Shown here in pieces: positions 40,085-51,383 of a stretch of 55,949 nucleotides of DNA. The notes beneath the pieces were generated by a model. That model saw nothing but the letters and a program-made list of their open reading frames with translations, made no database searches and was not told the DNA's origin. Both the position numbers and the translations under genes were made by a program. The stretch lies in the NCBI GenBank assembly GCA_027578815.1, contig JANBTH010000022.1, positions 1 through 55,949 of the forward strand, in the 5' to 3' direction. Source of the DNA: Coemansia sp. RSA 1804. Lineage: Eukaryota > Kickxellomycota > Kickxellomycetes > Kickxellales > Kickxellaceae. Positions within the stretch are counted from its first letter, which is position 1; each line of letters starts with the position of its first letter.

Positions 40085-41551
40085 ATGAGCGTTGCAGAAA
40101 TCACCGACCCCACACCAAAGCTGGAAAACGTCGTTGCTGGCCTTTCCATTGATAACAGTGTTCCAAAAGGTAAGGTGCATGCGTAGAAAATCCTCAGCTA
40201 ACACTCTAAACTCTACCACAGAAGAGCAGTGGTATAGGGTGTGTCATGTTGGTGTTATCTAGTGCAGGGTGTACTAATCCGGGTTGTTTGAAGACGGCTG
40301 ATCCAATTTGCTGTGTTGTTAGATGCAGTAAACGAGGACGACGATGAAGACAACAACAGCGCCGACGAGGGAGCCAACGACGACAGCGGCGCAGCCAAGA
40401 AGAAGAAAAAGAAGAACAAAAACAAAAACAAGAAGAAGAAGAAGGCTGGCGCAGGAGCCAGCGGACAGACAGAGGAGCTGTCGGTGCCAGTGTCGCAGCT
40501 GTTTCCCAACAGCAGCTATCCGGTCGGAGAGATCAGCGACTACGCAGACGACAACAGGTACCGCACCACAAGCGAGGAGATGCGCGCCAAGGACCGGCTC
40601 AACGAGAAGCAGCTGACGGATCTGCGGCGTGCGGCAGAGGTGCACAGAGAGGTCCGGCAGAACGCACAGCGGCGCATCAAGCCTGGAATGGACCTGACAA
40701 CGGTTGCAAACATGATTGAGAATGGAACACGCGCGCTGGTCGAGGCTAGCGGATTCGAGGCTGGCATCGGGTTCCCAACAGGACTGTCGATAAACGACTG
40801 CGCAGCACATTTCACGCCCAATGCCGGCGACCATGTTGTGGTGCAGCAAGACGATGTGCTCAAGGTTGATATTGGAGTGCATGTCAACGGACACATTGTT
40901 GACTCTGCATTCACAATGTCGTGGAACGACCGGTACAAGCCGCTCCTTGATGCTGTGCGCGATGCCACCAACACTGGCATTCGTGAAGCCGGTATTGATG
41001 TGCGTCTGGGCGACGTTGGTGCTGCCATTCAGGAGGTGATGGAGTCGTACGAGATTGAGCTCGATGGAAAGACAATCCCAATTAAACCCATTCGCAACCT
41101 GTGCGGCCACAACATTGCACCTTACTCTATCCATGGTGGCAAGTCTGTCTCTGTTGTAGCTAGCGGAGACAACACGCGCATGGAGGAGGGCGAGCTTTTT
41201 GCTATCGAGACATTTGGAAGTACCGGAAGGGGATATGCTGTTGAGCAGGGCGTGTGCAGCCATTATGCGAAGAATCCAGGACAACATCCTTCACCTCGCA
41301 CAACCGTTGCAAAGAAGCTTCTTTCCACTATTAACAAGAACTTTGGAACACTGCCGTTCTGCCGCCGCTACATTGACCGTCTGGGTGAGACCCAGTATTA
41401 TTTGGGTCTGAAGAATCTTGTTGATTCAGGAATTGTCAATGCCTATCCACCTCTTCATGACGTCAAGGGCTCGTACACTGCGCAGTTTGAGCATACATTT
41501 ATTCTGAGACCAACTGTCAAGGAAGTTCTCTCCCGCGGCGACGACTACTAA
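40085..41551 (+). CDS. MAP2: Methionine aminopeptidase 2, two exons
   Basis: Exons 40085-40169 and 40323-41551 (AAAAG|GTAAGG, GTTAG|ATGCAG, phase 1), with branch site TACTAAT at 40272-40278; 437 residues. The N terminus has an acidic patch and a Lys-rich block (the ribosome- and eIF2-associating polybasic region of type 2 enzymes). The catalytic domain is complete: His191 (CAAHFTPN), metal ligands Asp211 (VDIG), Asp222 (IVDSAF), His291 (LCGHNI), Glu324 (AIETFGS) and Glu418 (QFEHTF), in the same spacing as human MetAP2. It ends SRGDDY, as in the family. The enzyme removes initiator Met from nascent proteins in the cytosol and is the fumagillin target. A second, inverted copy begins at the right edge of the window. 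Confidence 0.97.
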
Positions 41552-43387
41552 GTAGTGAGCCTGGCGGATTGTGTTCATGTGTTTTCTTTTTCTTTTCTGT
41601 TGTTTTTCAAATAACTATTACTTTGAAATTACATACTGGAAATTTTATTACAAATTGGAAATATGCGACTGATCACACATACACTACCTGCATGATCGAT
41701 CAATACCACTAATGTATTAACAGCCATGTGTTGTTGATGTCTATTTGCTGAGTAGTAGGCACACACGTAAAACATGCTAGAATCTCTTTAATGAGTAAAT
41801 GGAGGAGCTACTCAGTTGTAGGTTTCACGCACCTTCAGCGCAAAAAACACATGCATGCAGAATATCAAATAATAGTGGTAATAATAATTACATGAATGTG
41901 TAACATCCAAGAAATGTCCAACAATGTGGCAGAGCGCAACTGTAAACAAAACAGGGAAAATGGAAATGGCTGATCGTCTTTCACTCTCTCATACATGCAA
42001 ACAGAGTGCAAGGCATGCAGCAAACCTTGTGGTTGAGGTACTCTTTCTTGCATTTCCTGTTTCTCCTTCCAGTTGCAAAAAGCAATAATAATGTCCAACA
42101 GCCAAATAAACCGGAGCTGGTGGTTTGACTGTGAAGATAAAGTCAAACTGAATGTCTTTTTTTCATCTCCTGACGCGTCAACATCCAACAACAACCCTTG
42201 CTTTCTTGTACTCTTTTTTGGGGTTTTGGGGGCGCTTGAGACTGAGAGATGCCCTTCTTGGCTGCGCGCGATGACCAGCCAATGTTCTACTGCCGCTTTG
42301 TTGCGTGAGAAGATGGAGATGTACAGAACACACACAGAAGCAAAGAAGAAGTGGATAAAGAGGAATCCAATCCAGGGCGGGAAAACGGGAAGGGATAGAT
42401 CTGCTGCGTGTCATGTCTTCTGGACCGTGACCACAGAGCAATGGCAAGTGGTTTATATTCTGATCTGGCAACATTGCAACCCGGTTTTTTCATCCTTTAT
42501 TTGCTTTGCCAACACCACCTGCCTTACTCCGCGGGATCCCTGCCAGAGTAAGGAGGAAGTGCACATCAGGCAAAAGACGGGACACATGCAGATAATGTTC
42601 CATGTGCAGCATTGTCCAAAGAACTGAATGCGGGTTGCCTCCGTCTTCCCCCCTGAGCGACAGTCATTAATTGGACCACTAGCAAATCCATACCACATCT
42701 GCGCAATCTGCCAAGCTGTGTCCAAAACTCTCAACATGTCGAGATGTCGATTTCATCCTGCCTCAGCGTGAGTAGCAATCCCCCTTTTTCGTTTCTCCCA
42801 GAAATGGCTAGCTGCTACTATTGCTACCATCCATGCTAATTTTTAGTCCATTTTCTCTTTCCGACTTTTTTCCTTTTCATTCCCAGTTACTTTCTTCCCC
42901 ACCCCTTTTTTTCCTTTCCATATTCTCGTTACTCTTTGCTGTACCAACAAAATCCTATTCCCCCCTATTTTGCCGGGGTTTCCTTTTTCTCTTTAATTGT
43001 TGGTGCTGGTGTTGGTATTAGTGCTGCCCTGTCTGTAGCGCGAGGCAGCGTTAGTCTATTGTTGTCACTTTCATTCTACGCACTCTTTGTTGTCTGTTTT
43101 TTTTTGCAAGGCTCCTTTCTTTTCTTTCGTATTGTTTATTTTTCTACTAGGTTTTTAAAGTAGTTTTTTGTTCTCTATTTCTCTCGCCTACCAACCTTTG
43201 TCAGCAAATAGCAAAAAAAAAGCAATAGCTAAGCAAACCTTGGAACACACCGCATTCGGTCAGTTTGCATGCACCGTCAGCATTTCTATTTTTCTTTCTT
43301 TTCTTCTTCCACATTCTTCCCCATTCTCTGGCATTTTGCATTAACGCCGTTCTCGCTTCTACTCGCGCACGCTAAGCCTGGCTTAAA
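41552..43387. other. Intergenic region upstream of the septation-type kinase
   Basis: 1.8 kb. The last 550 nt are very pyrimidine-rich on the plus strand and form the likely kinase promoter and leader. A 184-codon open frame at 42073-42627 has no recognisable features, and its composition does not look coding. No RNA gene was recognised. Confidence 0.45.
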
Positions 43388-46300
43388 ATGGGCGACGAGC
43401 GCCGAATTGGACAATACGTAAGCTAGAATAACAAATTCAGTATATCTTATTTCTCTTCTCCCATGTAAAAAAGAGGAAAAAGAAAAAAACCCACTCTTTT
43501 TTGGGATTTATGCTAAACAACCTGTTTGTAAATCTATTTACATTTGCAATATTTGAAATGTCTTTTTTTTTTTACCAACAAACATACAAAAGTGCCTTTT
43601 CCCACTTGGTAATATATTACACGTCGAACATGGATAGCAACTCGGCGATATCATTGGCAAAGGAGCAGCAGGGTCTGTGTATCGTGGACTGAATCTACGG
43701 ACTGGCGAAGTAGTGGCCATCAAGCAGATACGCAAAGAGGGGTTTAGCTCATACGATGAGATCGAGGTGGCACGCAAGGAAATCGATGTTCTGCGAGACC
43801 TGAACCACCGCAACATTGTCAAATACATCGGGTACGAGCAGACGGAGCAGGAGCTGGACATTATCCTTGAGTACTGCGAGGGCGGATCTTTGCAAAACAT
43901 CCTACGCAAGTTCAGCAAGTTTCCCGAGAATCTCGTGGGCGTCTACGTGGCCCAGATCCTCGATGGACTGTCGTATCTACACAACAACGCCATCCTCCAT
44001 CGCGACATCAAGCCTGGAAACATTCTGCTTCTCAAGGACGGGGTGGTGAAGCTTGCTGACTTTGGCGTTGCCAGGATCCAGAATGGACTGGATACCGTGG
44101 TTGGATCACCCTATTGGATTGCCCCCGAGGTCTTGCAGCTCAAGGGAGCTACTGCTGCCTCTGATATCTGGAGTCTTGGGTGCACCATTGTGCAGCTCGT
44201 CGACGGAAAGGCACCGTACCAGGATCTCCCGCCAATGGCTGCAATGTTCCGCATTGGTCAGGACGAGCATCCGCCGTTTCCATCCAACATTTCGGCGCTG
44301 CTTCGTGACTTCCTATCGAAATGTCTGGTCCATGTTCCATCGGCGCGCGCACCAGCAAGCGAACTGCGCGAGCACGAGTGGATCCACTCGTGTCTGCGCG
44401 AGAGAGAAGGAGAGGGCCAGCCGCAGGACAATTACGAGCAGGACATCCGCGCCGTTGCCCAGTGGAATCTTGTGCTGCAGAATTCGTCGCCTCGCGATGT
44501 AAAACGGTTCAGCATACACGGGCACGGCGGTCTGGAGCACATTGCCAGCAAAAGCAGCAGCGCGCAGAACTACGGCAGCAGTATAGGCAGCAGCGGAAAT
44601 TACGAGAACAAGAGCCACCAGTACTACCAGAACAACATCCTCCACCATCACCACCACCACCACAACCAGGGCAGCAACAGCAGCAGCTACAATAACCTCA
44701 GTGGCAACATAAACAACAGCTACAGCTCCTCCCGCACGCGAGAGGACATTGCCGGCGCAATTGCGGGGTTGTCGTCGATGGGAATATCGACGTCAAACGA
44801 AAATACCTCTCGACGAACGGTCTCGTCTATTGCAGCATACGAGGAAGATAGCAGCGACGACTGGGACAACGCGTTTGAGAACCTGGATGCGCTTCAGCTG
44901 AAAGGCAGGTCGCGGCCAAGCATTGTTGGCCCGCATTCAATTGCTGCGCCAATGTCGCCAGCCTTGGGGCCGCGAAAACATTCGCTCAGCACGACCTCGG
45001 ATGCGCAGGATGCCGACGTCATATCGTCGATGCCAGCACCGGTGGAGCGCACAGCGTCTGATTCGATGGCCACGCAGGAGACTGCTGCACATCTGCGCTT
45101 ACACGCAAGCCCCTCGTCGCCACAGATGCATGTGCGTAGGAAAACCCGGAGTGGGCCAGAATACGATCTCTTTAGCAGCTACGGCGAGCGCGACGACGAC
45201 GCAGCCGCATTATCCCACGAGCCGCCGTTTGCTGACAACATAGCGCATGCAGAGGCTGTGCGCACATCTGCCATCTCGCCTTATTATGCCAGTGCGTCGG
45301 ACGTTAGGTTGGATGCGATGTCTGATCCTGTGGTGTCGCAGACAGCAGCTATGGCGTCCTCTTCCTCGTCAAAGCGACCGTCGCTGGGACTGCGGCAGGA
45401 AGTGGCACCACCTGCGGTTGCCAGTCAGAATCTGTTTAGCTCGTTGGCTGACTTGCATGACTCGGGATCGGTTGGGACAGACACACCCTCTGTTTCCTGC
45501 GACAGTCTGCCTGGCTACTTTCAACAGCAACAGCAGCATCAACAACACCAATTCCAGCAGCAAGCAAAGCAGCACCAGCAGCAGCAAGAACAGGTGCAGC
45601 ACAAGCAGCAGAGACTGTCACAGTCGCGTGTGCGGAGCAATGAAGCAGGGGAGCCCGCCCACCCTGGATTTCCAAGCAGGGAGTCGGAGGAGCGGCTGCG
45701 GCGAGAGACAGAAATCCGGTGGGTGCAGGACATTGGCAGTCTCGTATCGGAACTGCGCAATACAAGTCAGGAGGACATGGTCGTGTATCGATGCCAGCAA
45801 CTGGTCTCGCTTCTGCGGGACGGCAGGGGCGTGTTCTCTATCAGCCAAGACTGGCGAGTCCGCTCGATCACCGATGCAGTGCGAGCACACCAGAAGAACG
45901 GCAATGCTCTCAAGAGCCTTCTGATGCTTGTCAATCGTCTGTGTCACATGGACATCCGCTACACCCGCATCTTCTGTCTGCATGGGATCCTGCCGCTTGT
46001 TCTGCCGGTCATGCAGCGCCAACAACAACAGCAGCAGCAGCAGTATCAACAGTCGTTCAGCTCGGCAGGCGAGCTCCAGGGCGAGGCTACAAGTTTTGTC
46101 AGTCGGCTGTGCAGATCCGAGGACCCAGCGCCGATCCAGATGCTGCTTGCATGCGACGGGATATCAGCGCTCTGCGTGGCGGCTAGTGCGCTGACTGAGC
46201 TGGATGTGGCGGTTGCAGCAATACATCTGTCGCGCGTGCTGACGTCGCTGATATCGCTTATCATAACCAAGGCGATGCCGTCAGAGCTGACGTCGTCGGA

Positions 46301-47654
46301 TATTGGCGACCTCTTGCTGCAGTCGCGCATGCCGCAGCTGCTGGGGCGCGTCTTCTCCAAGTACGGCGAGGCGTGCCAGCCGCCGTCAAGCGGATGGTCG
46401 AGCGTGGCGGGCTCGGACGGCGGAAACAACAGCAGCAGCCAGCCGTCGCCGGCGGATCGCGTGTACCACGTAGTCGGCGAGGTGCTGATGGTTGCAAGTC
46501 GGCTGTTCAACGAGCTGGTGCGTCGGATCGATGTGTTGCAAGACCAGATGTGCGAGTCCGGGATGCTGGCGTCGATCTTTGCGCATCTGCACCAGTATCC
46601 GCGCAAGGCCGTTGTGCTCATCATCCACGGCGTGCGGTATCTGTCAAAGAACCCGATGAGTCTCGATGTGCTGGACAGCGCTGGCGTGTTCTCCGTGTGC
46701 GTGTCGCTTCTCAAGTCGCAGTCGGCGCGCGCGTACCGCGAGTACGTTATAACAACGGTGCTGCGACTGTGCAGCAGCTCGATGGATCGGCAGCGGAAGA
46801 TGGCCACGCAGTATCCGCTTCTTGTGACCACGGCCATGGAGTACGCGCAGCTGCGGGACGCGGTGGCATTGTCCAGATGCGGACGGCTGATAATACTGGG
46901 CATGGCTGGCGGCGGACCCGAGTGCTGCCGCGTGCTGAAGGAGGTCAATGCGTTTGAGCTGGTTGTGAAGCTGATCTCGCGCGAGCGCTGGTGCGGGATG
47001 GCGATTCGTGCGCTGCTCGAGTGGACGCGCACGGCGCCTGCGGACATTGTGCCCAGCCTGACCAGCGAGCACCACTCGGCAGAGGGCTGGAGCGAGCTTG
47101 CGCGGCCGCTGCTGAATCTGTCAACCAGCTCCACCACGCTCGACATGTATGCGGCAACATTCAACAGCCTTGTGCGCCTGCATGTGCCTGCCTTCCCGCG
47201 CGCATGCATGGGCGCTGGCGACGTCAGCAGCGACTGTCTCTGGGTTATGCTGATGGATCGCTACCTCAACTGCAGTGGTCTTGCTGGCCGCGACCACGCC
47301 GGCATGCGCATGCTGGGATATCCGCCCGACAGCCACCACAACCCGGGTGCTGGCACCGCCGCTTCTGCTTCTTCTTCTGGCTTCGCCGCTGGCGGCGGTA
47401 GGCTCCCAGCAGCAAGCAGCGGCGCGGCTTCGCGGCCCGAGGTTGTGGCGGCAAACCGGATGAATGCCACCACGCGCCTGACATTCCTGAACATCCTGAT
47501 GGTGCTCCAGCCGCATCTGCGCGTCACCGCCATCGAGATGCGGCGCCAGATCAACTACTACTACACCGAGATGGTTATATCGTCCAAGCTTGATCCGGCT
47601 CTGCCCGTGCGCAAGGCGTCATCGGAGCTGGCGCATGCCCTGGAGCGCACGTAG
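43388..47654 (+). CDS. sepH: Septation-network Ser/Thr kinase (Cdc7/SepH/Cdc15, MAP3K-epsilon class), two exons
   Basis: Exon 1 (43388-43417) encodes MGDERRIGQY; exon 2 is 43638-47654. Splice signals are TAC|GTAAGC and GATAG|CAACTC, phase 0, giving 1348 residues. The join places IGQY directly before QLGDIIGKGAAGSVY, the typical start of this kinase class. Catalytic residues: Gly loop 17-22, Lys39 (VAIK), HRD at 131-133 and DFG at 151-153; the GSPYWIAPEV activation segment and the SLGCTIVQLVDGKAPY segment follow. The kinase domain is N-terminal (about 10-260), then a long disordered part with His, Asn and Gln runs, then an armadillo-like helical C-terminal region (about 690-1200). Members act at the spindle pole in the septation initiation or mitotic exit network. 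Without the short first exon the Gly loop would be lost, which supports the intron model. Confidence 0.9.
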
Positions 47655-47674
47655 TGTGTACAGAAACAAAACCA

Positions 47675-47684
47675 AATAAATAAA
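47675..47684 (+). terminator. Overlapping AATAAA polyadenylation signals after the kinase gene
   Basis: Two overlapping AATAAA hexamers begin 21 nt after the kinase stop codon, in the 74-nt gap before the convergent glutaryl-CoA dehydrogenase stop. Confidence 0.55.
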
Positions 47685-47728
47685 AGAAACAAACAAACAG
47701 TTAAATAAGAAACCACTTTTTCATCTGG

Positions 47729-49042
47729 TTAGTCTGTTGCCGAAAACGCCGGTATTCCGGTGATCGCACGTCCCAGCGTCAGCAGATGGATGTCGGCCGT
47801 GCCTTCGTAAGTGTTGGTGACCTCAAGGTTGTTCAGATGCCTGATGACGTGGAACTCGTCGGCAATGCCGTTGCCGCCGAGGATGTCGCCCATACTGCGG
47901 CTGATCTCCAGCGCCCTGACACACGAGTTGCGCTTGATAAGCGAGATCATCTCGATCGCCAGCTGCCCCTGGTCCTGGAGCCGACCAACGCGCAAGCACG
48001 CCTGCAGTCCAAGCGCAATATCCGTGTGCGCCTGGGCCAGCTTCGCCTGCACCAGCTGGAACCGCGCAAGCGGCACGCCAAACTGCTTGCGATCGAGCGC
48101 GTAGTTGCGCGCAATGTCCAGACAGTTCTCGGCAGCACCAAGCACGCCCCACGCAATGCCGTACCGCGCCTTGTTCAGACAGCTGAAGGGGCCCTTGAGT
48201 CCGACAGCGTCCGGAAGCATGTTCTCCGCTGGCACCTCGACATCGTCCATCTGGATCATGCCGGTCACCGACGCCCGCAGCGCCATTTTCCCGTCGATCG
48301 TCGGGGTTTCCAGGCCCTTCATTCCGCGCTCCAGGATGAACCCGCGGATCTTGCCGCCCTCGTCGACGCGCTTTGCCCAAACAATAAACACGTCGGCAAT
48401 GGGCGAGTTGGTGATCCACATCTTCGACCCTGACAGCCGGTACACCGATCCGTCCCTACGCGCCGTGGTTTCCATGCTCCCCGGGTCGCTTCCGTGGTTG
48501 GGTTCCGTCAGCCCGAACGCGCCAATCAGCTCGCCGGAGGCCAGCCGCGGGAGGTACTTCTCCTTCTGCGCGGCCGAGCCGAACTCGTTGATCGGGTGCA
48601 TCACAAGCGACGACTGCACGCTCATCGCCGACCGGTAGCCGCTATCGACGCGCTCGATCTCACGCGCAACGAGTCCGTACACAACATTCGATACGCCCGC
48701 ACACCCGTAGCCCTCGATCGTCGACCCGAGGAACCCGAGCTCGCCCATCTCCCGCATAATCGCCTTGTCAAACGTCTCGGTGCGCGTCGCCTGGATCACC
48801 CGTGGCAGGAGCCGCTCCTTCGCGTACTGGTGCGCTACGTCGCGTACCAGCTTCTCCTCGTCCTCCAGCTGCTGCTCCAGCTGCAGCGGATCCTCCCAGT
48901 CGTACTTGGCAAACTTTGTAGCGTACCCACGCCTGTCTCTTGCGGCCAAGACAGCAGAAGTCCCCTTGGCGGTGGGCAATGATTGCGGCTGTCCTTTGCG
49001 CAAGAGCGAGGGTCCTAGAGAGCGGAGCATGCTAGATGGCAT
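47729..49042 (-). CDS. GCDH: Glutaryl-CoA dehydrogenase, mitochondrial
   Basis: 437 residues, nearly the length of human GCDH (438). The N terminus is a mitochondrial presequence, Arg/Ser rich without acidic residues to about 35 (MPSSMLRSLGPSLLRKG), ending before RRGYATKFAKYDWEDPL. Acyl-CoA dehydrogenase motifs are present: FGLTEPNHGSDPGSMETTA, YRLSGSKMWITNSPIADVFIVWA and QLVQAKLAQAHTDI. GGNGIADEFHVIRHLNNLE follows, then TYEGTADIHLLTLGRAITGI. Glu413 in TYEG corresponds to the catalytic base of GCDH. The enzyme converts glutaryl-CoA to crotonyl-CoA plus CO2 in lysine, hydroxylysine and tryptophan breakdown, passing electrons to ETF. It is intronless and converges on the kinase gene (74 nt). 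It is divergent from nothing nearby, because the golgin gene follows on the same strand. Confidence 0.96.
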   Translation of the reverse strand: MPSSMLRSLGPSLLRKGQPQSLPTAKGTSAVLAARDRRGYATKFAKYDWEDPLQLEQQLEDEEKLVRDVAHQYAKERLLPRVIQATRTETFDKAIMREMGELGFLGSTIEGYGCAGVSNVVYGLVAREIERVDSGYRSAMSVQSSLVMHPINEFGSAAQKEKYLPRLASGELIGAFGLTEPNHGSDPGSMETTARRDGSVYRLSGSKMWITNSPIADVFIVWAKRVDEGGKIRGFILERGMKGLETPTIDGKMALRASVTGMIQMDDVEVPAENMLPDAVGLKGPFSCLNKARYGIAWGVLGAAENCLDIARNYALDRKQFGVPLARFQLVQAKLAQAHTDIALGLQACLRVGRLQDQGQLAIEMISLIKRNSCVRALEISRSMGDILGGNGIADEFHVIRHLNNLEVTNTYEGTADIHLLTLGRAITGIPAFSATD

Positions 49043-49379
49043 TCTGACGTTTGCAAATAGAATAAATATAAGAAAGTAATGAAATTCAGTAGAATAGCAA
49101 GAGAGAAAAATATATATGAAAAGGCAATGCTCATCAACAAGAAACGCCGTGGGAAAATAAAAGCGAGGAGAAATACGTCCTTTTTATACTCAAGCCTGGT
49201 CTGTGGGAACCAAAAAAATTGTGCCTGACTTTGGTCAGGATGAGGGCGAAGAATTCGACTGATCCAAAACAATGCTGCTTCTTAGCAGATATCTCGCCCG
49301 AGTCGGACAATTTTATTCCGTGAGGAAAATTTAATAGAAGCGAATAACAAAAAACACCGCCCGCCCTATCTCTGGAAGA
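49043..49379. other. Intergenic, GCDH promoter and golgin 3' end
   Basis: 337 nt, AT-rich and pyrimidine-rich on the minus strand. No gene was seen. Confidence 0.5.
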
Positions 49380-51383
49380 TCATGTGCGCTTGTTCCTCGA
49401 CGCACTCGATTCGCGCAGCAAGAACGATATCCACTGGTCGCTGAACGACTCCTTTGTGTCGACGCTTCCATCCGAGGGCTCCGATGCAGGCGTGCTGGGA
49501 CTTGACTGCTGCAGCGGGGCACGCCGTCCGGCCTTACGGATCAGCCCGACCTTCTGCTGCTGCTCCTCGGTGAACTGGAGAATGCTCGAAATCAGCTGCA
49601 GCACCTCGTACCGCTTGGAGTCGCCGTACGGCAGCGCGAGAAACCCAACAATGAGGTTGGTGATGACGCGCTTGTCCAGATTGAACTCATTGCTTTCCTC
49701 GCGCAGCCGCCGCATGCTCTCGTTGAGGTGGTCCTTCAGAACCGATATCTCATGCCGCAGTCGCTCGATTTCGTTGCTCTGATCCAATATTCGCTGCTGG
49801 CACTGCTCGGCGGTCGCTCCGCTGAGCTCTATCTTGCGTACGCAGCTCTCGGCCTTCTCCGCTCGGGCCTTGGCGGCGCGGTACTCCTCGTTGCGCGCCT
49901 GGAGCTCCTCGCGCAGCTTCTCCATTGCCATGTCGATCTCGGCATCCTTTGACTCCTGCAGGCCCTCCAGTGCGCTCTGCAGATTCTGGATGGTGACCAA
50001 GTGCACATCGCGCTCCTCGACCCACTGGCTCTCCGAGTTGAGCGCCTCGTTCAGATCGCTCTGCAGCTGCTCAATCCGGTCCTCGAGCTGGCCGTTCTGC
50101 GCCATCTCCGACTCTAGCTGCCGCTCAGCAGTCTGCAGCTTTATCTGAAGCTCGGAGATCTGGCGCTCGGTACTGTATGCCAGATCAGAATACTCGGACT
50201 GCAGACGGTTTGCCAGCTCTTGACTGTCCCACAAGGCCTTTTTTGTCTCATCAAGACCTTTGCGCAGTTTTGAGGCATTTGTCTCTGTCTGCTCCCTCTG
50301 CTTCTCTTGTCGCGCCAGAGATTCCTTTGACGTGCCCAGCTTTGATTTTGTGTTGGAGAGCTCTTTCCGAAGCTGCTTGAGCTCATCAGACTCTGCGTTC
50401 ATCTTTGTCTTTAGTGCATCCTTCATCGTGCCTATCCGCTCAAGCAGCAGATCATAGTCCTTTGTAAGCTCCTCACGCGCATCGGTCACCTCATTAAGCT
50501 CAGTATTGGCTGCCTCTACATTGTGTTCCAACTCGGCAATTCTTTTTCTGTAATCGGCTGCAGACTTTTCGTAATCTGTCTTCAGCGAATAGCTGGCCTT
50601 TGCAACCCGCTCCAGCCCAGGACGCAGCGCTTCTGGCAGGGCTGCTGAGTCGACTGGTTCTGTACCCACTTGATCCAGAAACCGAATGACTTCGATCTCG
50701 CCATCGGCAAATGTCTTTAATCTTGCCTCCAGATCGGCAACCTTTGTCTCCAATGCCCGGTCGCTTGTGCGGCTCTTGCTTGCTGTAGTATCAGCATTAT
50801 CAGTGCCACTAATCCGTAGCCGAGACACCTCCGGTGCAACTTCTGCAGTAGCCATTGTCGCGTTTAACCCTGATGTATCTGCCAAAGACTTTATTGAACG
50901 CAACAGAGACAGCCCACTAGTTGAGCCCTCATCTGCTGCAGACACGCCCAACTGCGCCGCCCAGTCCCTTGCAACAGCCTCCCATTCACCCAGCTGCAAT
51001 TGGGTCGACTTCACCTCTTCCTCCTTGTTGTTGCTCTCTTTGTCTTTTACAGACCGCCTTTTGCTTTCCAAGTCAGCAACACGCTTTTCTAACTCTGCCG
51101 TACGTTTCCTCTCAAGATTGTACTTTGTCTGCAGCTCCTCCTTGTCTGCGCTTTGTTGGCTGGCGGTTGCTTTAAAACTTTCTAATTCAGTCTTAAACTG
51201 GCTGTTGGATTCCGATAGCTCCAGCGTCTGCGTCTGTAGCTGCGTCTCGCTCTCTGTCAGCCTTTCCACCTGCTCGCCCAAGGTGCTGTTTTCGGCCGCA
51301 AGGCTCTTCAGGTGCTCGCCGGCCTTGCGCAGCTGCTTTTGCAAGAGGTCCACGCGCTTTTGTAATTCATCTACCGAGGGCAT
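49380..51383 (-). CDS. RUD3: Golgin with GRAB domain (Rud3/GMAP-210 type)
   Basis: 667 residues, nearly all heptad-rich coiled coil (MPSVDELQKRVDLLQKQLRKAGEHLKSL... through about 560), with one Thr/Ser-rich break near 170-225. The C terminus carries a GRAB (GRIP-related Arf-binding) domain at about 564-612: LDKRVITNLIVGFLALPYGD then KRYEVLQLISSILQFTEEQQ. A disordered tail follows. In yeast Rud3 and animal GMAP-210 this domain binds Arf1-GTP and places the golgin on the cis-Golgi to capture vesicles. The assignment to Rud3 rests on the GRAB domain and overall shape; the coiled coil itself is not diagnostic. Intronless, with ATG 51381-51383. Confidence 0.82.
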   Translation of the reverse strand: MPSVDELQKRVDLLQKQLRKAGEHLKSLAAENSTLGEQVERLTESETQLQTQTLELSESNSQFKTELESFKATASQQSADKEELQTKYNLERKRTAELEKRVADLESKRRSVKDKESNNKEEEVKSTQLQLGEWEAVARDWAAQLGVSAADEGSTSGLSLLRSIKSLADTSGLNATMATAEVAPEVSRLRISGTDNADTTASKSRTSDRALETKVADLEARLKTFADGEIEVIRFLDQVGTEPVDSAALPEALRPGLERVAKASYSLKTDYEKSAADYRKRIAELEHNVEAANTELNEVTDAREELTKDYDLLLERIGTMKDALKTKMNAESDELKQLRKELSNTKSKLGTSKESLARQEKQREQTETNASKLRKGLDETKKALWDSQELANRLQSEYSDLAYSTERQISELQIKLQTAERQLESEMAQNGQLEDRIEQLQSDLNEALNSESQWVEERDVHLVTIQNLQSALEGLQESKDAEIDMAMEKLREELQARNEEYRAAKARAEKAESCVRKIELSGATAEQCQQRILDQSNEIERLRHEISVLKDHLNESMRRLREESNEFNLDKRVITNLIVGFLALPYGDSKRYEVLQLISSILQFTEEQQQKVGLIRKAGRRAPLQQSSPSTPASEPSDGSVDTKESFSDQWISFLLRESSASRNKRT

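Noticed and set aside
42073..42627. 184-codon open frame upstream of the kinase
   Set aside because: No recognisable protein feature; opposed frames of similar length exist; more likely promoter or leader DNA.
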